A stretch of DNA of 64,000 bases from Jhaorihella thermophila (GTDB lineage Bacteria > Pseudomonadota > Alphaproteobacteria > Rhodobacterales > Rhodobacteraceae): contig NZ_FNVD01000001.1 of NCBI RefSeq assembly GCF_900108275.1, forward strand, positions 62,001 through 126,000, in the 5' to 3' direction. Positions 29,087-41,400 of this stretch are shown piece after piece; position 1 is the first letter of the stretch; every line of letters starts with the position of its first letter. A program made the translations under genes and the position numbers. The notes under the pieces are model-generated. The model saw only the letters and a program-made list of their open reading frames with translations. It made no database searches and was not told the DNA's origin.

Positions 29087-29103
29087 TTTAGAATGATTCC
29101 AAA
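29087..29103. promoter_or_regulatory. putative iron control element (Irr box) upstream of the peroxiredoxin gene
   Basis: The 17-bp sequence TTTAGAATGATTCCAAA matches the alphaproteobacterial ICE/Irr consensus TTTAGAA-N3-TTCTAAA at all but one of 14 fixed positions. Its centre is 77 bp upstream of the chosen start codon. Confidence 0.55.
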
Positions 29104-29187
29104 CGCGCTGCAACGCGAAAATGAGGGACGTGAAAAAGGGCCGCAGCGCGCGCGGCGCCGCGGCCCCCGGTTGCCCGGTTGTGGGCG

Positions 29188-32433
<3,246 letters not shown>

Positions 32434-32471
32434 TTAGGTGAGGCACGAACCACCGACGGAGTCGACCGCCC

Positions 32472-33434
32472 ATGCGTCCGCGCGATCTGAAGATCCCCGA
32501 ACAGCGTCACCCCGAAAAGGCGCACCGGCCAGACAACGCCCAGCCGAAAAAGCCCGACTGGATCCGCGTCCGCGCGCCGGGCGGCAAGGCTTACGCCGAA
32601 ACCCATCGCATCATGCGCGACAACGGGCTGGTCACCGTCTGCGAAGAGGCCGGCTGTCCCAATGTCGGCGAATGCTGGTCGCAGCGCCACGCCACCATGA
32701 TGATCATGGGCGAGATCTGCACCCGCGGCTGCACATTCTGCAACATCGCCACCGGCAAGCCCGACGCGCTCGATGCGTTCGAACCCGGCCGGGTGGCGCA
32801 GGCCGTGGAAAAGCTGGGGCTGAAACATGTCGTCATCACCAGCGTGGACCGCGACGACCTCGAAGACGGCGGCGCGGAGCACTTCGCCCAGACGATCCGC
32901 GCGGTGCGCCACCGTTCGCCCGGCACCACGATCGAGATCCTGACGCCCGACTTTCTGAAATGCGCGCCGTCGGCGCTGGAAACCGTGGTGGCGGCGAAAC
33001 CGGACGTGTTCAACCACAATCTAGAAACCGTCCCCGGCCTCTATCCCGAGGTGCGCCCCGGCGCGCGCTATTTCCACTCGCTGCGGCTGTTGCAGCGGGT
33101 CAAGGAACTGGACCCGTCGATCTTTACCAAATCGGGCATCATGGTGGGCCTGGGCGAAACCCGCCAGCAGGTGCTTCAGGTGATGGACGACATGCGCGCG
33201 GCGGATGTGGATTTCCTGACCATCGGCCAGTATCTGCAACCCACGCCCAAGCATCACGCCGTGGATCGTTTCGTCACGCCCGAGGAATTCGCGGCCTATG
33301 AAAAGGCGGCCTATGGCAAGGGCTTTCTGATGGTGTCCGCCACGCCGCTGACCCGGTCGTCCTACCATGCCGGCGACGACTTTGCCCGCCTGCGCCAGGC
33401 GCGCATGGAACGGCTCGCCGGCGCGTCGGCGTGA
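32472..33434 (+). CDS. lipA: lipoyl synthase
   Basis: A 320-residue radical SAM enzyme that inserts two sulphurs into octanoylated lipoyl domains. The auxiliary cluster motif [12 protein letters not shown] (about 57-68) precedes the radical SAM motif CTRGCTFC (about 83-90), and the end carries the [10 protein letters not shown] motif whose serine ligates the auxiliary cluster. Complete. Its substrates include the SucB lipoyl domains encoded at about 52-53 kb. Confidence 0.97.
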   Translation: MRPRDLKIPEQRHPEKAHRPDNAQPKKPDWIRVRAPGGKAYAETHRIMRDNGLVTVCEEAGCPNVGECWSQRHATMMIMGEICTRGCTFCNIATGKPDALDAFEPGRVAQAVEKLGLKHVVITSVDRDDLEDGGAEHFAQTIRAVRHRSPGTTIEILTPDFLKCAPSALETVVAAKPDVFNHNLETVPGLYPEVRPGARYFHSLRLLQRVKELDPSIFTKSGIMVGLGETRQQVLQVMDDMRAADVDFLTIGQYLQPTPKHHAVDRFVTPEEFAAYEKAAYGKGFLMVSATPLTRSSYHAGDDFARLRQARMERLAGASA

Positions 33435-33465
33435 TCCGCCCGTCCGCCCGGTTCCGCGCGGCGGC

Positions 33466-33906
33466 CTAGCGCTGTCCAGTGCGGTCGAGCTTGGTCGCCA
33501 GATGGATGAGGCTTTCGGAGGAGCGCACGCCGCGGGCCTCGCCGATGCGGTCCAGCGTGTCGTCCAGTTCCGTGGTGGTTCCGGCCGATACCTGCACCAG
33601 CAGGTCGAACCGGCCCGAGGTCGTGTGCACCACCTCGACACCGGGCAGGGATTTCAGCCGCGCCAGCACCGCCGGGCCGGATCGGGGTTCGATCGAAACC
33701 AGAACCGTCGCCTGAAGTGGTGCGCGCAGCCGCGTGCCTTCGCGCAGGGTGTAGCCCGCGATCACGCCCCCCTGTTCCAGCCGGTCGATCCGGGCCTGAA
33801 CCGTGGTGCGGGCCAGCCCCAGCCTGCGGGCAAGCTCGGCTACTGGGGCGCGGGCGTTTTCGCGGAGCAGCCCCAGCAGCTGGCGGTCTGTGGCATCGAT
33901 CTGCAT
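33466..33906 (-). CDS. Lrp/AsnC family transcriptional regulator
   Basis: A 146-residue regulator. The N-terminal HTH (TDRQLLGLLRENARAPVAEL; ARRLGLARTTVQARIDRLE) is followed by the RAM ligand-binding domain (about 65-140; VLVSIEPRSGPAVLARLKSL; GRFDLLVQVSAGT). It is divergent from the PLP decarboxylase gene with a 10-bp inverted repeat pair in between, so it probably controls that gene and itself in response to an amino acid. Start at 33906. Confidence 0.92.
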   Translation of the reverse strand: MQIDATDRQLLGLLRENARAPVAELARRLGLARTTVQARIDRLEQGGVIAGYTLREGTRLRAPLQATVLVSIEPRSGPAVLARLKSLPGVEVVHTTSGRFDLLVQVSAGTTTELDDTLDRIGEARGVRSSESLIHLATKLDRTGQR

Positions 33907-33912
33907 GAGTGA

Positions 33913-33984
33913 ATCGGCATTCTGACGAAATTTGACTCTGATTTAGCCGAACTGGTGCGCGAAATCGACACCTGGAATGCCGAT
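33913..33984. promoter_or_regulatory. paired inverted repeat in the Lrp-decarboxylase spacer
   Basis: ATCGGCATTC at 33913-33922 and its exact reverse complement GAATGCCGAT at 33975-33984 are 62 bp apart centre to centre. The first also forms a small palindrome GAATCGGCATTC. The layout suits cooperative binding of an Lrp-type regulator wrapping DNA. Confidence 0.5.
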
Positions 33985-34017
33985 CATGGGGCAACACGCG
34001 AACAGACGAGGTTTCCG

Positions 34018-35160
34018 ATGCAGTATCCCGCCGGTCCCTTTGCCGATCCCGCAGCCTATCTGACGCGCCTGCGCCCCGATCATCCGGTGCTGCTGTTTGC
34101 GCCCCATGTGCTGGAGGCGACGGCGCGGCGGTTCATCCGGGGCTTTCCGGGCCGGGTCACCTATGCGGTCAAGGCCAATGACCGCCCCGAAGTGCTGGAG
34201 AACCTGATCGCGGCGGGGATCACCGCCTTTGACGTGGCCTCGCCGGCCGAGATGCGGTCGGTGCGCGCGGCGAACCCGGCTGCGACGCTGCATTACAACA
34301 ACCCGGTCCGGATGCTCTCGGAGATCGAGACCGGCATCGCGCTGGGCGTGGCCAGCTGGTCGGTGGACGAGGCGGGCGAGCTGGAGAAACTCGCCGCCGT
34401 GCCGCGCAGCTGCGAGGTGGCGGTGCGCTTTGCTCTGCCGGTGGAGGGCGCGGCCTACCATTTCGGCGACAAGTTCGGGGCGGACCCGGAGACGGCTGCC
34501 GCGCTCCTGCGCAAGGTGGCGATGGAGGGCTGGACCCCGGCACTGACGTTCCATCCCGGCACGCAGTGCGAGAACCCGCAAGCCTGGGTCGCCTGTATCG
34601 AAGAGGCCGCCCGGATCGCCGCCCGCGCCGGAGTGCGCATCGCACGGCTGAACGTGGGCGGAGGCTTTGCCGCCGATCGGCACGGGGTGCCGCAGAAGCT
34701 GGAAGAGGTGTTCGACGCGATCGCCCGCGCCACGGCCCGCGCCTTTGGCGGGGACGCGCCGCAGCTGGTGTGCGAGCCGGGCCGCGCCATGGTGGCCGAG
34801 GCTTTCACGCTGGCCGCCCGGATCAAGGCGGTGCGCGACGGCGGGCGTGTGGTGTTCCTCAATGACGGGATCTATGGCGGGCTGGTGGACCTGCGCGACA
34901 TGGGGCTGACGGGTCGGGTGCGGGTTCTGTCGCCTGACGGCGCGCCCCGACGCGGCCGGCCGGTGCCGCGCGTCGTGTTCGGACCGACCTGCGACAGCCT
35001 CGACCGTCTGCCGGACGGGCTGCCGCTGCCCGAGGACGCGCAGCCCGGCGACCATGTCCTGTTCGACGGGATGGGGGCCTATTCGGTGGCCATGTCCACC
35101 CGGTTCAACGGCTACGGGCTGCGTGACGTAGCGACGGTTCTGCGCCTCACTGGACATTGA
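34018..35160 (+). CDS. PLP-dependent ornithine/diamino-acid decarboxylase (alanine racemase fold)
   Basis: A 380-residue group IV decarboxylase. The PLP lysine is Lys52 in TYAVKAND, the glycine-rich phosphate loop is NVGGGFAADR (about 217), and the substrate cysteine motif is GPTCDSLD (about 321). FHPGTQCENPQAW is also family-typical. The likely reaction is ornithine (or lysine/2,4-diaminobutyrate) to the polyamine, but the substrate cannot be fixed by eye. The start at 34018 is preceded by ACGAGG; the GTG at 33955 lies inside the operator region. It is followed after 52 nt by the CoxL-like gene. Confidence 0.85.
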   Translation: MQYPAGPFADPAAYLTRLRPDHPVLLFAPHVLEATARRFIRGFPGRVTYAVKANDRPEVLENLIAAGITAFDVASPAEMRSVRAANPAATLHYNNPVRMLSEIETGIALGVASWSVDEAGELEKLAAVPRSCEVAVRFALPVEGAAYHFGDKFGADPETAAALLRKVAMEGWTPALTFHPGTQCENPQAWVACIEEAARIAARAGVRIARLNVGGGFAADRHGVPQKLEEVFDAIARATARAFGGDAPQLVCEPGRAMVAEAFTLAARIKAVRDGGRVVFLNDGIYGGLVDLRDMGLTGRVRVLSPDGAPRRGRPVPRVVFGPTCDSLDRLPDGLPLPEDAQPGDHVLFDGMGAYSVAMSTRFNGYGLRDVATVLRLTGH

Positions 35161-35212
35161 CCGCCCGCGCGTTACCCTGAGACGCTGAACAGGTTAACGG
35201 GGGAGGCGCGCG

Positions 35213-37510
35213 ATGGAGAAGTTCGGGAAAAGCCAGCCGGTCAAGCGGGTCGAGGATCTCCGGTTCCTGACCGGGCGGGGCCGTTTCGTGGACGACATCG
35301 CGCCGCGCGGGGCGCTGTGCGCGTATTTCCTGCGCAGTCCCGTGGCGCACGGGGTTATCACCGCGCTGGACGTGGACACGGCTCGCGCCGCCCCCGGCGT
35401 GCATCTGGTGCTGACGCTGGCGGAACTCGAGGCCGCGGGCATCGACGTCGCCATGACGGCGGTCACCCAGCAGAACCGGGACGGCACCCCCGGTGCCGCG
35501 CCGGAGCGACCGATGCTGGCGCGGGATCGCGTGCGGTTCGTCGGCGAGGCCATCGCCGCCATCATCGCCGAGACCCCCGAACAGGCCCGCGATGCGGCCG
35601 AACTGGTGGCGCTGGAGATCGACGATCTGCCGGTCAAGCTGGACCTTGCCCCTGGAGGGCCGGCCATTCACCCCGAGGCCCCGGACAACCGCGCCTTTGA
35701 CTGGGGCCTGGGCGACGAAGCGGCCACGCAGGCCGCCTTTGACGCGGCGGAGCGGGTGGTGAGCCTTGACGTGGTGGACAACCGCGTGATGGTCAGCGCG
35801 CTGGAGCCGCGCGGCTGTTTCGCCGAATGGGACGGGCAGCGGCTGCACCTGTGCTATGGCGGGCAGGGGGTCTGGGGCGTCAAGGCGCAACTGGCCGAGA
35901 AATTCGGCCTGGAGCCGGAACAGGTGCGCGTGACCACGCCGGACGTGGGCGGCGGGTTCGGGATGAAGGCCTTTGCCTACCCGGAATATTTCGTCGTCGC
36001 GCATGCCGCCCGCGCGCTGGGCCGACCGGTGCGCTGGATCGCGGACCGGTCGGAATCGATGCTGGCTGACAATGGCGCGCGCGATCTGGTGACGCGGGCC
36101 GAGCTGGCCTTTGACGGCGACAACCGGATCACCGCCTATCGCGTGCACACGCGCTGCAACCTGGGCGCCTACAACTCGCAATTCGGGCAGATGATCCAGA
36201 CCATGCTGTTTTCCCGCGTGCTGACCGGGGTCTACGACATTCGCACCGTATGGATGCGGGTCGAGGGGATCTATACCAACACCACGCAGGTGGACGCCTA
36301 TCGCGGCGCCGGAAGACCGGAGGCGATCTATGTGCTGGAACGCGTCATGGACCGGGCCGCGCGCGAACTGGGCGTGGATCCGCTGGAGCTGCGGCGGCGC
36401 AATTTCATACCCGCCGATGCCTTTCCCTATCAGTCCGCGACGGGTGAAACCTATGACGTGGGCGATTTCAACCGTGTGCTGGACCGCGCGGTGGAACGGG
36501 CCGACCTGGCGGGGTTCCCCGCCCGGCGGGCGGCGGACGCGGCGCGGGGCCTGCTGCGGGGGCTGGGCGCCAGTTACTATATCGAAAGCATCCTGGGCGA
36601 TCCTTCCGAAGGCGCAAAGGTCGAGTTCTGCGAGGATGGCAGCGTTAATCTCTATGTCGGCACGCAGTCGAACGGGCAAGGGCATGAAACGGTTTATGCC
36701 CGGTTCCTGTCCGACCAGACCGGCATCCCCGCCGACCGCATCCGCGTGGTGCAGGGCGACAGCGACCGCATCGCGCAGGGCGGCGGCACCGGGGGGTCGC
36801 GTTCGGTCACCACGCAAAGCAACGCGACGCTGGCCACGGTTGGCAAGATGGTCGAGGCCTTCGTGCCCTACCTGGCCGAGAAGATGGGCGTCGAACCCGA
36901 GGCCGTGACCTTTGACGACGAAACCTTCCGCGCGCCGGGGTCGAACGTGACGCCGACCTTTCTGGAGGCGGCCGAGATGGCCCGCGCCGACGGCCGGGCC
37001 GATCTGCTGGTGCACGAGGCGCGCGCGACGCTGCCTGGGCGCAGCTATCCCAACGGCGCCCATCTGGCCGAGGTGGTGGTGGATCCCGAAACCGGCACGG
37101 TGCGAGTGGACCGCTACACCGTGGCGGACGATTTCGGCAACCTCATCAACCCGATGCTGGCCGAGGGCCAAGTGCATGGCGGCGTGGTGCAGGGGGTCGG
37201 CCAGGCGCTCTGCGAACGGGTCGTGTTCGATGCGGACGGGCAACTCCTGACCGGTTCCTTCATGGACTATGCCTTGCCCCGGGCCGGTGACGTGCCCATG
37301 ATTGGATTCACCCCCGTTCCCGTGCCGTCCACGGCCAACCCGATGGGGATGAAAGGCTGTGGCGAGGCCGGAACGGTCGGGGCACTGGCCGCGGTGGCCA
37401 ACGCCGTTCAGGATGCGCTCTGGCCGCGCGGGGTGCGGCAGGTGGACATGCCGTTCACGCCGCAAAGGGTATGGGACTTGTTGAAGGATGCCACTGCGAC
37501 GGCTGCATAG
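35213..37510 (+). CDS. form II CoxL-type molybdenum hydroxylase large subunit
   Basis: A 765-residue member of the xanthine oxidase/CO dehydrogenase large-subunit family, which binds the molybdopterin cytosine dinucleotide cofactor. The active-site loop reads AYRGAGR (about 362-368), the form II signature; form I CO dehydrogenases have AYRCSFR. The catalytic glutamate lies in MKGCGEAGTVG near the C-terminus. Form II enzymes are generally not proven CO oxidisers and may act on aldehydes, purines or other heterocycles. No gene for the FAD (CoxM) or iron-sulphur (CoxS) subunit is adjacent. GGGGGAGG precedes the start. Its 3' end overlaps the DUF2235 gene by 23 nt. Confidence 0.88.
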   Translation: MEKFGKSQPVKRVEDLRFLTGRGRFVDDIAPRGALCAYFLRSPVAHGVITALDVDTARAAPGVHLVLTLAELEAAGIDVAMTAVTQQNRDGTPGAAPERPMLARDRVRFVGEAIAAIIAETPEQARDAAELVALEIDDLPVKLDLAPGGPAIHPEAPDNRAFDWGLGDEAATQAAFDAAERVVSLDVVDNRVMVSALEPRGCFAEWDGQRLHLCYGGQGVWGVKAQLAEKFGLEPEQVRVTTPDVGGGFGMKAFAYPEYFVVAHAARALGRPVRWIADRSESMLADNGARDLVTRAELAFDGDNRITAYRVHTRCNLGAYNSQFGQMIQTMLFSRVLTGVYDIRTVWMRVEGIYTNTTQVDAYRGAGRPEAIYVLERVMDRAARELGVDPLELRRRNFIPADAFPYQSATGETYDVGDFNRVLDRAVERADLAGFPARRAADAARGLLRGLGASYYIESILGDPSEGAKVEFCEDGSVNLYVGTQSNGQGHETVYARFLSDQTGIPADRIRVVQGDSDRIAQGGGTGGSRSVTTQSNATLATVGKMVEAFVPYLAEKMGVEPEAVTFDDETFRAPGSNVTPTFLEAAEMARADGRADLLVHEARATLPGRSYPNGAHLAEVVVDPETGTVRVDRYTVADDFGNLINPMLAEGQVHGGVVQGVGQALCERVVFDADGQLLTGSFMDYALPRAGDVPMIGFTPVPVPSTANPMGMKGCGEAGTVGALAAVANAVQDALWPRGVRQVDMPFTPQRVWDLLKDATATAA

Positions 37511-38585
37511 GAAACTTCTGGGATGGCTTGGACGACCGCTGAGCGCGGAACATTCGCCCGAGACCCGTCACAGGCGGCCGCAAACCCATGTAATCATTCT
37601 GGATGGCACCATGTCCACGCTGACGCCCGGCTATGAATCCAATGCCGGGATCCTGTTCCGGTTGTGCCGCGAGATGGGTGCGAAAGTGTCGGTCTATTAC
37701 GAGGCCGGCGTGCAGTGGGACGGCCTGGGCGGCACGCTGGACGTGATCATGGGGCGTGGCATAAACCGTCAGATCCGCCGCGCCTACGGCTATCTCGCCT
37801 CCCGCTACAAGCCCGGCGACCGGATCTTTCTGTTCGGCTATTCGCGCGGTGCCTATGCGGTGCGCTCGCTGGCCGGGGTGATCAACGAACTCGGGCTGCT
37901 GCGCCCCGAGCACGCAACAGAACGCAATATTCTCGCGCTTTATCGCCATTACGAGAACGATCCGGCCAGCCCCTCGGCGCGCGTATTTTCCCGTGCCCAT
38001 TGCCACGAGGACGTGCCGATCGAGATGATCGGGGTCTGGGACACGGTCAAGGCGCTGGGGCTGCGGCTGCCCATAGTCTGGCGCTGGGCCGAGGAAAAGC
38101 ACGCCTTTCACAATCACCGCCTTGGGCGTCACATTCGCAACGGCTATCACGCGCTGGCGCTGGACGAGACGCGCGAGGTGTTCGATCCGATCCTGTGGGA
38201 ATGTCCGCCCGACTGGCAGGGCCGGGTCGAGCAGGTCTGGTTCCGCGGCGCGCATGGCGATGTGGGCGGCATGCTGGACGGGTTCGAGGCCGCGCGCCCC
38301 CTGGCCAACATTCCGCTGGTGTGGATGCTGGAGCGGGCCGAAGCGCACGACCTGCCGCTGCCCGGCAATTGGCGGGCGCGGTTCTACACCGACCCCGACG
38401 CGCCGTCGGTCGGGACCTGGCGCGGCTGGGGCAAGATCTTTCTGCTGCGCAAGCGGCGCGTGGTCGGTCGCGACCGGTCGGAGCGATTCCACGAAACCGT
38501 GCCGGTCAACACGCGCCGGCGCTACCAAAAGGAGCGCGCTGGCGCGCGCACGCCTTCTGCCACTTCGTGGACGGCATCGCGCTGA
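37488..38585 (+). CDS. DUF2235 (Tle1-like) alpha/beta hydrolase domain protein
   Basis: A 365-residue protein with a DUF2235 domain over most of its length. The strand HVIILDGTMSTL opens the domain, the nucleophile elbow is LFGYSRGAYAVR (GxSxG-like, about 114-125), and acidic/His candidates lie in VWDTVKALG and FRGAHGDVGG. The family includes type VI phospholipase effectors and uncharacterised cytosolic hydrolases; nothing from a secretion system is nearby. The start overlaps the CoxL-like stop by 23 nt. The last 20 residues look low-complexity. Confidence 0.82.
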   Translation: MPLRRLHRKLLGWLGRPLSAEHSPETRHRRPQTHVIILDGTMSTLTPGYESNAGILFRLCREMGAKVSVYYEAGVQWDGLGGTLDVIMGRGINRQIRRAYGYLASRYKPGDRIFLFGYSRGAYAVRSLAGVINELGLLRPEHATERNILALYRHYENDPASPSARVFSRAHCHEDVPIEMIGVWDTVKALGLRLPIVWRWAEEKHAFHNHRLGRHIRNGYHALALDETREVFDPILWECPPDWQGRVEQVWFRGAHGDVGGMLDGFEAARPLANIPLVWMLERAEAHDLPLPGNWRARFYTDPDAPSVGTWRGWGKIFLLRKRRVVGRDRSERFHETVPVNTRRRYQKERAGARTPSATSWTASR

Positions 38586-38620
38586 CGCGCGATGGGTGTG
38601 GACACCAACGGGAGGGAGAC

Positions 38621-39364
38621 ATGACGAAACTTGCGGGCAAACGGGCCTGGATCACCGGCGGCGGCACTGGCATCGGCGCGGCGGCCGCCAAGGCGCTGGC
38701 CGATGCGGGGGCCGAGGTGATCCTGTCTGGCCGGCGCTCCGAGCCGCTCGAGACCGTGGCCGACGAGATTTCGCGGGCGGGCGGCCGGGTGCGCGCCGTG
38801 CCGGTGGACGTGTCGGACGCGGCCGCCGTGGCAACGGCGGTGCGCGAGATCGGGATCGTGGACATCCTCGTTGCCAGCGCGGGGCTGAACGTGCCCGACA
38901 GGTCGCTCGACCGCGTCACGCCCGAAGGCTGGGACAAGGTCGTGGGCGTCAATCTGAACGGCATCTTCTATCCCGTGCGCGAGGTGCTGCAGGGCATGCG
39001 GGTGCGCGGTGGCGGCCAGGTGATCCTGATCTCCAGCTGGGCCGGCCGCTACGCCAGCCGCCTGACCGGTGCGGCCTACAACGCCACCAAGCGCGCGGTC
39101 ATCGCGCTGGGCGAGACGATCAACGATGAAGAGGGCGGCCACGGCATCCGCGCGACCGTAATCATGCCCGGCGAGGTGGCGACCGACATCCTGAAGTCGC
39201 GCCCCAATCCTCCGTCCCCAGCCGAACAGGCCCGCATGCTTCAGGCCGAGGATCTGGGTAACTGCGTCCGCTTCGTCGCCGAACTGCCGCCAAGGGTCTG
39301 CATCAACGAGATCCTCGTCTCTCCTAGCTGGAACCGGTTTTATCGTGGGATGAAGGAGGTCTGA
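38621..39364 (+). CDS. short-chain dehydrogenase/reductase
   Basis: A 247-residue NAD(P)-dependent oxidoreductase. The cofactor motif is TGGGTGIG (12-19), followed by ASAGLN and the catalytic Ser-Tyr-Lys set with S138/S139 and YNATK (153-157). GGGAGGGAGAC precedes the start. It is probably cotranscribed with the CoxL-like and DUF2235 genes (36 nt gap). A sugar or sugar-acid substrate would suit the neighbouring locus but is not shown. Confidence 0.9.
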   Translation: MTKLAGKRAWITGGGTGIGAAAAKALADAGAEVILSGRRSEPLETVADEISRAGGRVRAVPVDVSDAAAVATAVREIGIVDILVASAGLNVPDRSLDRVTPEGWDKVVGVNLNGIFYPVREVLQGMRVRGGGQVILISSWAGRYASRLTGAAYNATKRAVIALGETINDEEGGHGIRATVIMPGEVATDILKSRPNPPSPAEQARMLQAEDLGNCVRFVAELPPRVCINEILVSPSWNRFYRGMKEV

Positions 39365-39460
39365 AAGCGCCGTCGCGCGCAGATCCATGACGGCAGTGTT
39401 GCGGTGCGAAAGCCGTCCCGCTTTGCCCGCGATACCTGTTTGTTTCCTCGGGGATCCTGC

Positions 39461-39543
39461 TTCTTTCTGGTCCGAAATACCCCGGGGGAGCGCGAGGGGG
39501 CGGCGCCCCCTCGCACCGGTCGGATCGCGCAAGCGATCCGAAA
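39461..39543 (-). repeat. double-hairpin intergenic repeat, copy B
   Basis: A diverged copy on the minus strand: tail version CTTCTTTCTGGTCCGAAATA with CCCCGGGGGAG, hairpin GCGAGGGGGC/GCCCCCTCGC, and hairpin TCGGATCGC/GCGATCCGA. It lies between the convergent SDR and denD genes and shares its tail type with copy D. Confidence 0.88.
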
Positions 39544-39571
39544 TCTCATCGCCCGGTTTGGCCGCCAGGCG

Positions 39572-40564
39572 TCAAGCGTTCACCGGGATCTCTCCGCCCA
39601 GCTCGTCCTCGATATGCGCGCGAATGATCTCGTCGAAACTGCGCTCGGCCCGGAAACCCAGATCGAGCGCCCGGCGCGGGTGGAAATCGCGCGGCCAGCC
39701 GGCGACGATCTCGATGATCGCGGGGTCCGGCTCGCGGGTGATCAGCGCCACCGCCTTTTCTCCGGCCACCCGGCGCAAAGCCTCGATCTCTTCTGTGACC
39801 GTGGCCGAAAGTCCCGGCATGTTGATCGCCCGGCGCGGGCCGAGGCGCGTCAGGTCCATCTCCACCGCGTGATGGATGAACCCTACCGCCGCGCGGGGCG
39901 AGGCGAACCAGTGCCGGACGTCCTCGGCCACCGGCAGGTTGGCGGGCCGACCCGCCAGAGGCTCGCGCAGGATGTTGGAAAAGAACCCCGACGCCGCAAG
40001 GTTCGGCTTGCCGGGGCGGATGCAGATCGTGGGCAGCCGGATCGCGATCCCGTCGAGAAAACCCCGCCGGGTGTAGTCGCAGACCAACATCTCACCCATC
40101 ACCTTCTGCGCGCCATAGCTGGTCAGCGGCGCGCAGATGAACTCGTCCCCGATCCGGTCGGGAAACGGCGCCCCGAACACCGCGATGGTGGAGGAAAAGA
40201 CCACCTTGGGGCAGTATGGCTCGGCCAGCCCTTCGGCCCGGATCGCCTCCAGCAGGAAACGCGTGCCGTCGAAATTGACCGCATAGCCTTTCTCGAAGAA
40301 CTCCTCGGCGCCGCCCGAGGGGATCGCGGCGAGGTGCACGATCACGTCCGGCCGCCGTCCGATCAGTCGCGCGGCGGTGTCGGGGGCCGAGATGTCGGCG
40401 GCCTCGCGCAGCCCCTCCGGCGCGCCTTCGGGCGGCGTGGGCGCGACCACGTCCGTCAGGTCCAACGCGGTCACCTCGCGCCCGCCCAGATGCCCCTGTC
40501 GGACGATGGATTCGGTGAGTTTGCGACCGATCATGCCGGCCGCCCCCGTGATCAGGACGCGCAT
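39572..40564 (-). CDS. denD: D-erythronate dehydrogenase-like NAD-dependent epimerase/dehydratase family enzyme
   Basis: A 330-residue extended SDR. The cofactor motif is GAAGMIGRKL near the N-terminus, the active-site motif SYGAQK (about 148-153), and HLAAIPSGGAEEFFEKG is typical of the DenD group. Known DenD enzymes oxidise D-erythronate to 2-oxo-tetronate in a pathway with OtnI, OtnK and OtnC. otnK- and otnC-type genes are present in the divergent operon 3-5 kb away, which supports the call. It is probably cotranscribed with the lactonase-like gene upstream (12 nt gap). Confidence 0.85.
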   Translation of the reverse strand: MRVLITGAAGMIGRKLTESIVRQGHLGGREVTALDLTDVVAPTPPEGAPEGLREAADISAPDTAARLIGRRPDVIVHLAAIPSGGAEEFFEKGYAVNFDGTRFLLEAIRAEGLAEPYCPKVVFSSTIAVFGAPFPDRIGDEFICAPLTSYGAQKVMGEMLVCDYTRRGFLDGIAIRLPTICIRPGKPNLAASGFFSNILREPLAGRPANLPVAEDVRHWFASPRAAVGFIHHAVEMDLTRLGPRRAINMPGLSATVTEEIEALRRVAGEKAVALITREPDPAIIEIVAGWPRDFHPRRALDLGFRAERSFDEIIRAHIEDELGGEIPVNA

Positions 40565-40576
40565 TGTCTTCCCCCT

Positions 40577-41380
40577 TCAACGTGGAATGTCCACGACCGG
40601 ACCTTGATCCAGCCGCCAGGCAAAGTCCACCTGGTCGGCCTGCGGAAAATACTGCCGCACCAGCGGGTCATGGCCGGGGATCACGCGGTGGTGCCCGCCG
40701 CCCAGCCCGATCAGCGTCGAAAACCCCTCCAGCATGTCCGGCAGGTCCGCCACGATGGGAAAAGGTTTGCCGCGCAGGAAATTCTCGTAGTAATGCGTCG
40801 CGTCCGAGGCGAGGCACAGCGGCCCGTGCGCGGTGTCCACCTCGACCACCTGCAGCCCCCGCGAATGTCCGCCGATCCGGTGCACCCGCACCCCCGGCGT
40901 CACCTGACCCGACCCGTCGTGAAACACCACGCGGCCCGAATAGACGCAGCGCACCATCTCGCAGACGTGATCGGCGGTAAAGGGCATCTGCAGGGTGGGG
41001 TGGCACATGCAGGGGCCGGTGGCATAGGCCATTTCCGCCGCCTGCAGGTGGAAGGTCGCGTTGGGATAGCGGTCCAGCCCCCCGGCGTGGTCATAGTGCA
41101 GATGGGTGATGATCACGGTGTCGATCGCCTCGGCGGTCACGCCCAGCGGCTCGATCGCGCGGGCCGGATCGCGCAGGATCGGCCGCTCACGCCGCGCACC
41201 CTCGACCGCGTCATAGCCGGTGTCCACCAGAATATGCCGTGCCCCGTCCGACAGCAGCCACACGAAATAGTCCATCCCGTGCGGCTCGGCGGGGTGGTCG
41301 TCGAAGATGAAACTGTCGCCGCGCACCCGCGTGTTGCGTTCGGCATATTTCACGGCGTGAACGGTCCAATGATGGGTCAT
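40577..41380 (-). CDS. metallo-beta-lactamase-fold lactonase (AHL-lactonase-like)
   Basis: A 267-residue zinc hydrolase with HLHYDHAGG (His93, His95, Asp97, His98), a later metal His in IGGHSRG, an Asp in LASDATHYY, and a final His in VIPGHDP. This is the AiiA-like lactonase group, which opens homoserine lactones, but members in sugar-acid loci may hydrolyse aldonolactones. Its position with denD makes a tetronolactone or similar lactone plausible; that is inference. The start at 41380 (MTHHWTVHAVKY) is preceded by GGAGAAG. It is divergent from the GntR regulator. Confidence 0.85.
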   Translation of the reverse strand: MTHHWTVHAVKYAERNTRVRGDSFIFDDHPAEPHGMDYFVWLLSDGARHILVDTGYDAVEGARRERPILRDPARAIEPLGVTAEAIDTVIITHLHYDHAGGLDRYPNATFHLQAAEMAYATGPCMCHPTLQMPFTADHVCEMVRCVYSGRVVFHDGSGQVTPGVRVHRIGGHSRGLQVVEVDTAHGPLCLASDATHYYENFLRGKPFPIVADLPDMLEGFSTLIGLGGGHHRVIPGHDPLVRQYFPQADQVDFAWRLDQGPVVDIPR

Positions 41381-41400
41381 GCGGCTTCTCCCCGATGGGC

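Noticed and set aside
35213-37510. Carbon monoxide dehydrogenase (form I CoxL)
   Set aside because: The active-site loop is AYRGAGR rather than AYRCSFR, and coxM/coxS are absent nearby.
38500-38625. Frameshift at the end of the DUF2235 gene, since its last residues look unnatural and another frame runs on into the SDR gene
   Set aside because: The domain is complete before this point, family C-termini vary, and the SDR has its own strong ribosome site; no clear continuation of homology in another frame was seen.
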